Shown one piece after another: positions 46,905 through 58,001 of a stretch of 64,000 nucleotides of DNA. The notes under the pieces were generated by a model. That model saw only the letters and a program-made list of their open reading frames with translations. It did no database searches and was not told the DNA's origin. Source of the stretch: Romanomermis culicivorax (taxonomy: Eukaryota; Nematoda; Enoplea; Mermithida; Mermithidae); assembly GCA_963922205.1 (NCBI GenBank), contig CAWUHX010000125.1, positions 372,001 through 436,000 of the forward strand, in the 5' to 3' direction. The position numbers and the translations under genes are program-made. How positions within the stretch are numbered: the stretch's first letter is position 1; each line of letters opens with the position of its first letter.

Positions 46905-47120
46905 ATTTTTGGTCCAAAAATTATGCGGCTAAATGAAATAATTGTTGCCTGCTACTTCCATAAGCTGCCACGGTGAGGATAAGGACCACCCTGGTTTCCG
47001 TGACCCCTGAGGAATCCCCCTAAAACTCCTCCAGGTGTGGTCCCATAAGGGCCCCGGCCATCGCCTGACCTCTATATGGCTGTGGATTAACCATCTTCAA
47101 GGCTCTTCCTTGAACCTGTC
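46905..47120 (-). pseudogene. RG-rich tail and 3' flank of the minus copy
   Basis: Near the end of the minus-strand gene, an alternative frame ending at about 46955 reads a Gly/Arg-rich tail (GGFLRGHGNQGG, YPHRGS), while the 47020-48201 frame stops earlier at LEEF. The tail corresponds to the RG/GQ tail of the plus copy. The 3' motif TAGCCGCATAATTTTTGG follows at 46931-46905. Confidence 0.5.
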
Positions 47121-48201
47121 CCTGACCCCAGCCCCGGGCATATTCCCCTCCAGTTCCCCTCTGGTATGTGCCCTGAGTGGACATTACGGAAGATACTCCA
47201 GAAGTGGAGGTACTGGGCCTACCCTGACTCTGCTGGTTTGTGTAAGGTAACTTGAACACTCCAGGCTGTTGCCTACCCTGCGAATGAGATGACTGTTGCG
47301 AGTGCTGGCTTCTACTCCTGGATGTATCCCTAGGTTGCCCTTCAGTCAAGATAGGAATCTTAAAAGGTTGACATTCATCATCTTCGGCTTTCTGGAGCTT
47401 ACCAGAAAACCTTTGAGCTACTTCTGACAACCTCCTTTTTGTCGCCATGTCTACTGCAGTTTGCTGGTGTTCCTGCATTCGGTTGGCATATGTTTCTCTG
47501 AATGCAGGACTACCCTCTCCCTGCAAGTAGATTGAATAATACTTTTCCATCACAAATGACTTTGCCCGTGCATCAACTGCACCAATATGTCTTGGGCCCA
47601 ACTGCTGCTGTTCTAATTTTAGCAACACCATGGTAGATAAGTATCTCATGGCTGCCATCACTATTTCTGCATCAAAATTATGAAACCAGTTGGGCATCAA
47701 CTTGAGCCAGATGTACTCCCGAATGGGTTCAGGAATGTTTATGTGATCATACAGGAAACCACCTTGAACTTCAAAGTAATCCCCATAGTTCTCATAAAGT
47801 TCTTCCATTCCATTATTCACCAATGCCCAGATGATTTGATTTCTATCATCATCTGGCATATCCTGAGCAAAAAATTCGATCACCTCCGGTGTCGAAAAAT
47901 CTATCTTCCATTTTACTACTGGAAATCTTTTATGGACGTCCCAGTAGTCTCTCAAAACAGAGCTCAAGTACTCCAAAGTTACTTCTTTATCTATACTTCT
48001 CTTGGCCGACTTAGTCGACTCCAACATAGAGGTTATGGAAATAAATTTTTTCTCCGAGGAACTGCTCTGGGTCTGCTGTGACGTCTGATCTACTCTAGAT
48101 GTGGGCTTCGCCCAAGTACCCTTAGTAGTTGCGCTTACTTGCCATATAGTCAACTTACTAGGTACCTTTGCCCTAGCTACCATCGACTGCACTTGACTCA
48201 T
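47020..48201 (-). pseudogene. Second conserved domain of the unrecognised gene, minus copy
   Basis: This 393-codon frame contains the ~150-residue domain shared with 37093-38118 (about residues 75-235: LRDYWDV, STPEVIEFFAQD, YFEVQGGFLYDHINIPE, LMPNWFHNFD, MRYLSTMVLLKL). A Ser/Arg/Gln-rich disordered C-terminus (SRSRSQHSQQSSHSQGRQQ) with Gly-Gln repeats follows. The ATG overlaps the TGA of the upstream frame (ATGA at 48201-48198), but the frame is also open before the ATG. The domain is unknown to me. The low-complexity tail suggests RNA binding or condensate-type interactions, which is inference only. Confidence 0.62.
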
Positions 48202-49316
48202 AGAACTTGTAGTTCCAGGCCTCTGGCTTGGACGAAAACTAAGCTCGTCAGCTTAGTTTTCATCCTGGACTTCATTGAATCGGTCAATAAAGTCATCGAT
48301 CCAACAAATTTCGAGTCTGCAGACATTGTACTTTCTGTCTTTTCGGCTTCATCATCACTGATTTCTATAACATCTTCCCCTTCTCTCTTTTTAGCCCTAT
48401 TGGCCTTTTGGGCTAATTTCCTCCTTCCTAACCTCTTAATTTGCTCATCTGTAGGACCACTCTCTCTAAACTTTTTCACTTCTTCGGCAGTATAGACATC
48501 CAGTATACCTCCGTCTATCGCTGGATTTCTCTGTGGTACTTGAACTGCCCGCATGCCCTTGCTGACCGCAGGTTGAATAGCCTGCGTAGCTGGCTGTGCT
48601 GCCGATTTCGGGATATGATAAGCAGTAGGCGGCTTTACTGAAGCTTGAACGGGTGTAGGCGCTGCCAGAGGCGTCTGCTGCGCCATAAAACCAGCCAGAA
48701 CCTGCTCCAGCTGCTTCTGCTGCTCATCTAATCTCGCCTTCTGCTCCGCAAGCTTTTTAACAAAAATCTCCTTTTGCCTTTGAATTTCTTTTTCAGCCTG
48801 CTCCCTGAGCCTTGCTTTGATCTCTGCCATTGTTGGAGCTTCAGCAATCGTGATCAAATTGCTTTCTTGCAACATCTGTTCTGCTCTAACATCCATTCCA
48901 GAAAGTAAACTTTTGGTTTGGTAAGATTTTACCTGTGTCTCTTCATCAGGTTGGATATATGATTCAACAGGGACCTGCTGGTCGACTTCTAAATCATCCC
49001 CTTCCTGATTTAAAACTATAGGTGTATTGAGGTCTGCAGGTATCGCTTGTTGCCATGCTTGCGCCACGACAGGCTCAGCCTGCATCCCCTCCACTTGATC
49101 CATCTTAGCACTCTCTACTTTAGACTTTTCAGATTGCTGAACTGCCATTGTGCTTACCTTAGCGCTTATAACCGGCGCTGATGGTTGCTTACCTATCAGC
49201 ATTACCACAACCTTATTGCCAATGTGCGTAATTTGGATCCCTGGTTGATCTAATGGCAAAATATTCTCAAAGAATGGGGGCTGGTAACATGGCACGTATT
49301 CTGGTTGATACGCCAC
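48198..49316 (-). pseudogene. Linker with coiled coil, basic cluster and SUMO-interaction-like motif
   Basis: 372 codons. Residues 11-40 match the [13 protein letters not shown] block of the plus copy (PPFFENILPLDQPGI). Then comes a Pro/Gln/Val-rich part, a charged coiled coil at 163-213 (heptad-like EIKARLREQAEKEIQRQKE), and a second Pro/Ala-rich part. A basic cluster at 294-311 could be a nuclear localisation signal. It is followed at 315-323 by DVIEISDDE, which fits the hydrophobic-acidic pattern of SUMO-interaction motifs. These last assignments rest on pattern only. The frame ends in TGA overlapping the next ATG. Confidence 0.55.
48235..48260 (-). repeat. Perfect 11-bp hairpin at the ORF junction
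   Basis: Arms AAAACTAAGCT (48235-48245) and AGCTTAGTTTT (48250-48260) enclose the 4-base loop CGTC. In the minus-strand transcript the hairpin lies about 34-60 bases before the overlapping stop/start ATGA. Confidence 0.8.
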
Positions 49317-49365
49317 CTTTTCCTTTGATTTTTTTCCTGGTGTCCTCGCTCAGATCAATGGGAAA

Positions 49366-50514
49366 TCATAAACCTGGCAGTCGGACTGCTATTTGGCCAA
49401 AAAAAAATCTTTGGTAGCAGTACGGATTGTTCTTGTACTGCAGACACTCGGCCAAATGGTTCCGCTTCTCTTCCAGCTTCGACGCCCAGGATTTGGTCTT
49501 TGGCCAAAATCGAATTGGTATGAACCCGAAATGATTTCTCCAGCAAGTAATTGCATCGCCCTTGGTTGGCATATGCACTTCCGTCCCTGGCAAACTATTT
49601 TTAAAAGCTAAGTATTGACCATACCTATCTCCTCTCCACAACATTTTCAAAAGTAGCTCCTTTCCCTCTGGGCTAAAGGACTTCAAATAGTTAATAGTCA
49701 AGGAGAGAGGTCAGGTACTCTTCTGCCTCTTCTCTACTATGTGGCCAAAACAAATGAAACGTAAGGGGAATTTTATTGCATACTTCCTCCAAATTCTTAA
49801 AATTGTGTTTAACCAATATTTCAGAATATGGAGCGATATCCATCCTCCAGTGTTGTCTTACGTAGGAGTCTTTACCATTCATTATATTGACTGGTTCATA
49901 TTCCTGGTAATCAACTTCTAGAGATGTAATCTCCAACAGTTGCTGGGTCTCCTTCCTTTACCTTAGGAAGTTTTCATACAATACCATGGATACTGGTTCA
50001 TCAAGTTTATTAAACCCTTTTCCTTGATTAACCATATCCACTACCTTCTTTGTAATTCGAGCTCTAATCTGCTTTTCCGACAAAGCTTCTTCGAACTCTT
50101 CATCCTCACTCAAGGTATCATACCCCTCAACATTCTTACTTTTTTCCTTGACGATATAATCAGGGTGAATCCCCATCGGGATACTCATGGCTCTACCTCT
50201 ATTCGGATTTGCTTCGTAATGAGGGAAGCAGTACTCTGTATGGCCTCCAAATGAGGTCTCCAACTGGGCGGCCATACGGGCATACATCTCCTGCCTCATT
50301 ACGTGATACACACATGATGATTGTGGCTCTTCCACTTCCGGGCTTCCACAAGAGGTTTGCGGGAAGTTCTCCATTGAATCATATTAAAAAACCTGTACAA
50401 CCTGAAAGCCATAAGCTGAATTTGGTCTGCTTTCATCAAATCATGCAGAAAGTACTGGAATCGGACCTCGACTTCCATAGCTAACTCATAATGGAAAAAT
50501 GCTAGGAAAACCAA
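49366..50514 (-). pseudogene. Middle part of the exonuclease-like protein, minus copy
   Basis: Overlapping frames (50514-50299, 50374-49958, 49936-49691, 49701-49366) carry blocks in the same order as the plus copy. These are VFLAFFHYELA, CVYHVMRQEMYARMAAQL (plus: [18 protein letters not shown]), YEANPNRGRAMSIPMGIHP, an acidic stretch (YDTLSEDEEFEE), FWPHSREEAEEYL and YKNNPYCYQRFFFG. Several single-base shifts separate them, so no intact protein can be made from this copy. No known domain recognised. Confidence 0.58.
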
Positions 50515-51250
50515 TAATGAGTAGTATCCATCCAGTGCTGAATACCTAATTTCAAACTGTGCTAAATTATACCTACAGAATCACTCACATTGCATTCTCT
50601 GACAGAAATCAATTTGAAAATAACCAATATCTGCCAGATATAGCTCCGTGTACAACCCTTTCGGCTTAAATGTTTCGGGGCAAAGTCCCAACTTCCTGGA
50701 CAGTGCCAAAAACCTTCCATTCAACTGGTCTCCTACCTTGGCTACATCATAATAATGGCCATATGAAGACATAACTCTATGCTTAATTTCTGCTGTTAAA
50801 TCAACACCTTGGTTCTTTCTACCGGCGCCATTAATGTTCCAAATGGCAACCAGATCTGTAACCAAGTTGTATCCAATGATAAGCATGTCCGAATCTAGGA
50901 GCTCATGAATGAGCATCCATTCCTTTGGCATGACTACCATAGTATCTACAACAAAGGTATCTCCAGTCACCATTGAAAAGCTAATGATACTTGCGAACTC
51001 CTTCCCTTATGGGTTATCAACCCCAGAAGTTGCAAAGGCCTTACTGACGTACTCTTGAGTTACCTTTTCGGTGTTGAAACCTGCTATCCTTCAGTGTTTC
51101 GATTAACTCAGCCACCTTACCTATTTGGACCATTTTCGGCTCAGTTAGTTCCAATGGGTACCTGCTGAAGTTTGTTGCAAACCATCGATCCAATTTGCTG
51201 ACTCTGACAATGCGTTTAACATTGTAGTTTTAACATTGTAGTTAAAAATT
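50515..51250 (-). pseudogene. DEDD-type 3'-5' exonuclease-like domain, minus copy
   Basis: Reading leftward on the minus strand: YNVKRIVRVSKLDRWF, IGKVAELIETLKDS, then GFNTEKV (first motif: Asp replaced by Asn, Glu kept), VDNP, FVVDTMVVMPKEW, GYNLVTDLVAIWN (second motif, Asp kept), LGLCPETFKPKGLYTE, and after TGA 50584 the third motif RYSALDGYYSLL (Tyr-x3-Asp intact, DEDDy type). Each copy has kept different catalytic positions, suggesting that the ancestor was an active nuclease. Stops and frameshifts break this copy. The family assignment is inference from motif order. Confidence 0.6.
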
Positions 51251-52139
51251 TTAACCAATTTTCAAATTATCTACCCCTACTCGACTAGTTGCTACACTCC
51301 ACTTCTTCTCCATCACATAGACGAATTTATTCAACTCGCTACGTGTGTAGGAAAATAATGATGTTTCGCAAAAAGTCCAAATTTTGCGCTACAGGCAGCT
51401 TTGCCACAACTCTTTACAAGTTTGACAGAACAATTTGTACCCACTCAATTTTTTGAAAATTGTCTAGGCCTTCATCTAGACACCCCTCGGCTATAACTTC
51501 CTGCTTTGCCCAAAATTTTTAGATTAGCTAAGTATAACAACTTAGATCGCTTACCATCGATCAAAAAGTACAGATTATCATGCTCCAGTTGCAGCTGTCC
51601 ATAGGCCACGTGGGGGTCTGTGACCAAGTACTGTTTTGTGTGGCGTCCATTGGGGGGGGGGTGCGACATTTCCTTCACTTCCTTTTCGACTTCGAGTTCG
51701 GTGCTATCAATTTTGAAATTTTTGATAAATTTTTCTGAGAGCTGAAAAATCGACAAAGTTTCCGCTTTCACTACTTTTTGTCTCTTTTCACTCTAAAACT
51801 CCCCGGTTTTCCAATTCTTCCAAAAATTTGCAGAATTGGGGGCAACAATGTACTGATTCCTCTGAAAAAATTAATCGGAATCAGGAAAATTTGAAAAAAT
51901 ACAGGCTGTGAAAAAATTTTAAGATTTTGAGTTTTTTTTGCAAAGAGTGGTTTTTTACCAGAAATTTTGAAAATTTAAGTTTTATGCGGAATAAATTTAC
52001 AAATTTGCGATAAATAGGCAATAAATACATTAAATAAATACAAATAATTACAATTTGTACCTAATCACAAAATTTAGGATGAAAAAATGTGGGGGGGGTA
52101 ATCACATACACACACATACAAAATATACAGTGCTACGCG
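51251..52139 (-). other. Upstream flank of the minus copy, one unassigned frame
   Basis: A 99-codon frame at 51472-51771 (FLIDGKRSKLLYL) lies between the integrase remnant and the exonuclease-like gene on the same strand. It may be an N-terminal piece, but the donor-like GTAAGC near 51554 and the acceptor-like TAG near 51340 do not give a compatible phase. The rest is AT-rich with a C-run. No LTR or polypurine tract was seen behind the integrase. Confidence 0.35.
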
Positions 52140-52676
52140 CTACAGCAGTTTGTAATTGTGAATTTTTGAATCTACAGTAAACTGCATGTTGATGGATGAC
52201 ACGTCGTTAGACTGCAGCCATCTGCCAGTCTCGTAGCCAAAGTGCTTTAACCTGCTCACTGATACCATCTGCTTTTTCAGCGGCTCTCTCCAGTGTGGGA
52301 TTTCAAGCACATTATCTGATAATCTACTATTATCAGTAACTATATACAGTCCTTGCCACAGAAGACCCAGTTTTTTCTGTTTATCGACCTTCAGCCAATC
52401 ATTGACGGAATAATCATGAGCCTTTGCTTTATGGTCAAAAAACTTTTTACTGCTCTCCGCAGCTTTTTTGATGTTTTCAGAAATAGTCTCATAAGTTTTT
52501 ACTAAACTTTCGGTTAGTACATGCTTATAAGCCTCATAGTTCATGAGCAGAACTATATTTCTTGCAACACCAATACTAATGCCAAAGTTAGCCTCATGCC
52601 CTCTCAACAAGGCAAATGGTGAACATCTTGTTGTGGTGTGAGGTGTGGCATTATATGCAAAAACAACAGATTGCAA
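52140..52676 (-). pseudogene. Integrase C-terminal part
   Basis: The frame reads the end of the integrase core and the C-terminal domain (VVFAYNATPHTTTRCSPFALLRGHE, HDYSVNDWLKVDKQKKLG, VSVSRLKHFGYE). It is one frame away from the core at 52730-53428, with the shift near 52720. It gives the intact arginine at the site of the premature TGA in the first gypsy element. Confidence 0.85.
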
Positions 52677-52729
52677 ATATCTATCCCACTTGTCTGAATC
52701 TTCAATAGCAACTTTTCACAACTGCTTGA

Positions 52730-53560
52730 TCAAGGTTTGGTTAAACTTTCAACCATTCCATTTTCTTGTGGATGGTAGGCAGTTGTGAAAATCTTCTGGC
52801 ACTCCCATAATTTACAGACTGACATCATCAGATCAGCTGTAAAGCATGAACCGTTATCACTCAATAATTTCACAGGGGTTCCAAGCCTAAACACAATATT
52901 CTGTAAAAAACTATCCACAATGGTTACAGCAGATTGATTGGGAATCATTTCTGCTTTCACCCATTTGGTGGAATAATCTTGAAATACTATCACATAACGT
53001 CTCTTCTCACTCATGGGAGAAATTCCCATGATATCAACAGAGACTATGTCGAATGGTCCTTTAGGGATAATAGGATTTAATGGGGGTATTGTAGCTTCTC
53101 CTGGAGTTTTAATTTGACATACTGAACAAAAGCTGATCAAGCTCCAAACATCCTTTTCCATGCTGGGCCACCAGAATCGCTTTTTAATAATAGCAAGGGT
53201 TCTCTTAAACCCTTGATGCGTTATTATTACTGGATCATGATACTGATGTAGGACAACTTTTTTGAGAACAGAGGGCAAAACAACTTGATCCTCTGCCTGG
53301 CCAAAGGTCTCTCTATATAGTATCCCCTCATCGATATAAAAGTTACTTTGCGACTTGGTGCTGCTGTTAGCACCTAGTTTCTCGAAGATCACTTTTAGAT
53401 CTTTATCTTTGGCTTGTATTAGAGCCATTAATGCATTTGAGACAAGCCCTTTCAGTCTACAATCTTCAATTTGAGGGGCTTCCTCAAACTCCTTCTCCTT
53501 CGGTTCAAAAATACGCTTTATCTCTTCTACTGGTTTCGCTTGCCCAGGAGGATGTCCTTT
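52730..53560 (-). pseudogene. Integrase zinc finger and catalytic core
   Basis: The frame is open from about 53560 (pol linker, EEIKRIFEPKEKEFEE) through ATG 53428 to 52730. An HHCC zinc finger (HQGFKRTLAIIKKRFWWP, CSVCQ) precedes the DDE core. The first Asp (SVDIMGIS), second Asp (LLSDNGSCF) and Glu (NGMVES) are all present. Integrase joins element DNA to host DNA; this copy is cut off by a frameshift. Confidence 0.87.
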
Positions 53561-54985
53561 TTCCTTGTCACATTAAACAGAATGGGAGCCATGTCACATT
53601 AACTGAATTGGTCATCAGTCACATTGATGGGAAAACCCATACCATATTCCATAGGAGATACGGCCATGACACTGCAAGTGACATGCTGTGACCCTGTTAG
53701 GTGGCTCCGTTAATGGTCTCTGTTTCGGGAACCTAACCCAGCTGGTACTACCACAGGTAAACCTATGGTGTACCTCGGCCTTGTCCTAGGGTTCTGCTGT
53801 AGAATAATGGACAACGCCGCCGGGTCAGGGGTGCCAATCCCTAGTCCTCATTCACTGGGAATGAGGGACGGTGCCATTCGAAGAATGGCGTACTGTAGGG
53901 GACCCGATTATTAACCTAAATCCCCTTATTGGCCTTGACCTTAAGGGTCTAAGGGCTTACTCAACTGGAGGGACTTCCGAGAGAAACTAGCTTAGGGGAG
54001 ACTCCCACAAATATACCCTCAACAATAATAACCCCTGAGAAGACTTACTAAACCTCTTCTCAAACTATTCGGTGCGGGGCGACGGGTTCTGGGGTCAAGG
54101 TAGGGGTCCTACAGACGGCAACGAGCGGGAAGGGGAATCTGGGCGATTCGGGGTAGGGTAATGCGGCTGGGGATCGGCAGGCGGCGGTAACGAACGTTTC
54201 CTCGGCGATGGCGACAGGGTTCTTTGGTTAATGGCGACAGGGACGAGTTCCTACCGTCGGGTTACTGTAGTGGTAACGTATAAGGAGGCCGGAGGCGAGA
54301 ATATGCAAATTTTATTCGACGAGCGGCAAATGCAGTTGACAATATAAGATATAATAAAGGTCGACGACGGCAAAACGCGAGACGCAAGGCTAAAAAGATG
54401 CAACACCAGTTAGGCCCAGTAATGAGTCAGAACAAGAGGACAAAAATGACAAAACAAGCCCTTTTAAAGGGTCCATAAACTACAGTATGCCTTGGGCGGA
54501 GTTGACACTCCCCCAAGCTAACTTCTGCAGCAGAAATCGTTGCAGAAGATGCCTATGGTCACATAGACATTTTCCAGTTCACAACGTTAAGCATTGGGGC
54601 GAGTTTCCACTCTCCATGCTTAACATAGGAACGTCACTAGTGAGAATTTCAAACTAGTCGTTTCACGTTGTGAAACGTCGCTAGTTTTTACTGATAAGAG
54701 GTGCACGTTGTGCTCCAATTACAGTGATGAGCTCGGAGAGCTTATCTCTAACAGAAATTCTTGACTAGCGGGTACATACCGTAGTCTACGTGTGTGATCG
54801 AAAATAATAAATGGAAACGGAAATAAAATGTGCACAAATGAAACAGAGATGAAACATAAAAGTACACTCATAAATTGCATGTAAAAATTATAAAAATGAA
54901 ATGCAAAATTGATGCAAATTACTGTAACACAAAACGTAACGAAAAACATAACAAAAAATTGTGATGTGAATCACGTGACGTTTGA
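53561..54985. mobile_element. ~1.4-kb GC-rich insertion in the pol linker, unclassified
   Basis: The pol linker is open up to ~53560, and the RNase H tail resumes at 54991 on the same strand. Everything between does not fit pol. Part of it (53.69-54.3 kb) is much richer in GC than its surroundings. Near its right side are compact hairpins (GTTTCACGTTGTGAAAC at about 54658, GCACGTTGTGC near 54703, and a 9-bp GTTAAGCAT/ATGCTTAAC pair around 54588-54628). A GTTAGGT/ACCTAAC pair lies near 53695-53740. No coding frame or target duplication is clear. It could be a solo LTR or part of another element. Confidence 0.5.
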
Positions 54986-54990
54986 GGAAA

Positions 54991-55827
54991 TTAGTCGGCA
55001 CGTGACACCTGCTGCAAGTTTTCTGCCATTTGTCTGGTAACTACTGCCTCAATTTCATAATTCTCAGGTGTTTGATAATTATCAAATTCTGGAGAAACAT
55101 CAAGTTGAGTTTCATCATCTGAATAATACATTGAAGCCACTGAAGCTGTGGTCATCTCTACAAAAGTGAAGACTCCTACAGCCTCATCCACTTCATCTAC
55201 TCTGAGTTTCCGAAGTTGGTTCACCAAAACTTTGTGGTTTTGGTTAATAATTTCGTCTTCAGCTGAAGATTTTATTTCTTCCTCTTGAAAAATAAGTTCC
55301 CGCTTTAGTGGCAACTTCTCATTTTGTTCATTGGGTTCTTCCTTTCTGGAGAGAAAATCTGCCATGGCATTTTGTCTACCAGGCACCTACTCCAATTTAT
55401 GATTGGACTGACAAATGAATGCATACCACCTCTTGAGTTTGTGGTTAGTTTGTGTATTGACCCTCATTGATAATAAAGGTTTATGGTCAGTTTGAATCGT
55501 GACCTTTTGGTCCAAAAGATAATGTTTATAAATTTTTAGGCTGTAAACTACAGCTAAGTATTCTCTTTCGGTGGCGCATCATTTTCATTCATCTGCCCGC
55601 AATATCCGACTATTGTAGGCTATTACCCAATGTTCTGAGTCAGTCTCTTGGCATAACATCAGTCCCAATGCAATTCTACTAGCATCCGTTTGAAGAATGA
55701 ATTGGGCAGATCCATCTAAAATTGGATGTCGTAAGAAAGGCTATGAAGTCAATGCTACTTTGAGCTTCTCAAAAGTTTTGTAATGTTGCTCTGTCACATT
55801 CCACATTCCCTTTTTACCTGTCAATTT
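54991..55827 (-). pseudogene. RNase H and pol linker
   Basis: In the same frame as RT, with in-frame TAG 55828 and further stops, this reads RNase H: QTDASRIALG, TEREYLAVVY, QTDHKPL, NAMADFLSRKE. A long acidic linker (55386-54991) follows, up to TAA 54991 at the edge of the insertion. Confidence 0.83.
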
Positions 55828-56733
55828 CTACAAAGGTTCAGGTAGTGCTGCTAGGTCCAGTATGAATTTCTTACACCATTGTAGCATACCTAGGAATCTT
55901 TGCATCTTCTTAACAGAATCCAGGAGTGGAAACTCCGTTATTGCTTTGACCTTCTTAGGATCCAGAGAAATTCCATTCGCATCCAGGATGTGTCCCAGAA
56001 AATGGACTTTCTCGGGAAGAAATTCACATTTCTCTGGCTTAAGACTCAGCTTCACTTTCCTCAATGCTTCTAGCACCAATGTCAAATTCTCTAAGTGCTC
56101 CTCGAATGTATTCTAGAAGATGACTATATCATCTATGTACACTAGGCAAATTTTCCATACCAAGTCTCCCAGGATTCTCTCCATCATTCTTTGAAATTTG
56201 GCAGGTGCATTCTTCAAACCAAACAGCATTACTTTAAATTGAAATAGTCCTTCCTGACATATAAAAGCTGTTTTTTCCTTGCTTTCCTCCTCCATCGGGA
56301 CCTGCCAATATCCCGACTTCAAATCCAGAGTCATATAAAACTTGGCTCTTCCAAGGCAATCTAAATAATCATCCCTTCTGGGGATGGGATATTTATCATC
56401 CTTAGTCACCTCGTTTATACCTCTAAAATCAAATAAGGGTCTCGTAGTTCCGTCCTTTTTCCCTACTATGAACAAAGGTGCAGCCCATGTTGACTTTGAG
56501 GGCTCTATCTCTCCTTGATCTAACATTTCTTTAATATGTCGCCTCACTCCAGGCCAACTATTAATTGCAGCTCTGTAATACCTCTTCGCTACAAGTCTTG
56601 CGTTCCCTGTATCTGTGCATGTAAGAGCTGGAGTTGTAGTTGGGGGATCACCAGGCAAGCTAAAGACATCTCTGTATTTCAACAGAGATTCTATAGCTTC
56701 CGATTTTTGCTCTTCCAAAATCTTTGCTTGCAT
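55828..56733 (-). pseudogene. Reverse transcriptase
   Basis: 56733-56113 reads RT fingers and palm (FSLPGDPP, KRYYRAAI, TLDLKSGYWQVP) to the catalytic box YIDDIVIF, which is intact. TAG follows at once, and the same frame continues into the thumb (56085-55828: CEFLPEKVHFLGHIL, MQRFLGMLQWC). Only substitutions to stop codons break this frame. It is closely related to the RT of the first gypsy element. Confidence 0.88.
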
Positions 56734-56912
56734 AGTGAAGTATAAAACTCTACAGAATCAGATTTTGATACTGCAATCATTTCTTCCTTTACCATACAGG
56801 TCTGATACTCTTTTTCCTCCTTTATTTTTTCCATTGCTTTCATCTTTTTGTAAGTATCATCATCTTCAATTAACATTGATTCTGTATAGCCAATGATTTG
56901 ATCTCTCTCAAA

Positions 56913-57653
56913 TCAACAACCAGAACCCGTATTATTGGAGATTAGTACTACAAACGAGTCCTGTGATCCATCTACAATTGCTTTTTCCATTCTGAACTTG
57001 GTTTCAGAATCTTTTGATTCGACAATAATTCCGTTTAATGTAGCATCTCCATGCTGATCCCAAAGTTTTGCCTTGATCAGAACATCTGTTCCATATGGAA
57101 TGTAGGTTTTCCCACATGCCACAGTTGAAATAATTGTCTTTAGTAGACAAACTTTCGGATAAACATCTTGATTTGTGCAATCAGTTGATGCTGCACTAAC
57201 TTTAGGCACTTCTTCCACTACCATTTGCACAGTAGTTACAGAAGGGACTTGAATTACGTCAATCGTTTTCTCAATGCCCTGTATCGTCATGGCATTGCTC
57301 CTGAAACCATTTACCACACCTAAATCTGGGTGTGCTAAGAAATCTGTGCCCAAGATCAGGTCTTCACCTGCATCTGGCAACATTATGGCATTAACTGGAA
57401 AATGCCCAAATTCAGTTTACATACAAGATGGTACATACCCAAAGGCATGCACAATTTTTCCGTCAGCTACAGTCACCTTAAGGATTCCGGGGTACACTGT
57501 ATAATCAACATGTTTATACTTTCTGGTGAAACTGCGTAGTGGTAAACACATTAAGTTCACAGGCTGATGGACCAAGTTCGATTCTTGAAGTAGGCAGGAT
57601 TTTTCTGTTGTGACAAGGACTACATATGTGATATGTGTGCAGATTTTATGCAA
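56913..57653 (-). pseudogene. Protease and protease-RT connector, 5' truncated
   Basis: 57653-57417 and 57383-56913 read the later part of a gypsy aspartic protease (VTVADGKIVHAFG, LILGTDFLAHPDLG) and the connector toward RT. The DTGA active site expected upstream is not seen: the similarity fades before ~57650. It is probably truncated or too decayed. Confidence 0.75.
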
Positions 57654-58001
57654 ATGAGTTCCTGAATGCCATGAGCGCCTGGATTTTCGAACTTATCTGG
57701 ATAGCTGGCATCTTGAATAGTCCAAAAATGCACGTTTGCACCATAATTTGGAAGGGAACCGACTTTTAAAAATATTTCTCATTTTTTCTTCAAAACTCAG
57801 AAAATAACGTTCTAAAAGCCTAAAACCGACGCGATTCGAATGAAATACAGGAAAGATAGCTTCTCGTGGTTTTGTGGGACCTCTGTGGCAAAAACTGAAC
57901 TGGATGGGTAGGTACACACTTAAAAATTACACTGGGTTACTGTAAACGCTAGGTTACACTACTCATTAACGTTTTGTGCTTCGTTTGTGTTCATCTTTCA
58001 G
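57654..58001 (+). other. Intergenic, upstream of a possible exon
   Basis: No gene is seen. The 3' end carries a pyrimidine tract and CAG (TTCATCTTTCAG, ending 58001), acting as an acceptor-like signal for the next feature. Confidence 0.4.

Larger units (their letters stand above)
52140..57653 (-). mobile_element. Decayed Ty3/gypsy pol on the minus strand, interrupted by an insertion
   Basis: From 57653 leftward the minus strand reads protease, RT, RNase H and integrase of a gypsy element, in the order of the first element. Neither LTR nor Gag is visible: the left part stops near 57.65 kb and no polypurine tract follows the integrase. About 1.4 kb of foreign DNA (53.56-54.98 kb) lies in the linker before integrase. 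RT and integrase active sites are intact, but stops and frameshifts inactivate the copy. Confidence 0.85.

Noticed and set aside
48139-48641. Plus-strand Ser/Leu-rich frames
   Set aside because: Antisense of the linker on the minus strand.
51339-51555. Possible intron in the minus copy upstream of the exonuclease-like domain
   Set aside because: The donor and acceptor look fine, but joining them gives a frame that stops at once.
51472-57653. Idea that the exonuclease-like gene is the env-position gene of the minus-strand gypsy element
   Set aside because: They are adjacent on the same strand, but the plus-strand copy at 34-38.6 kb has no pol upstream, so the two are more likely independent.
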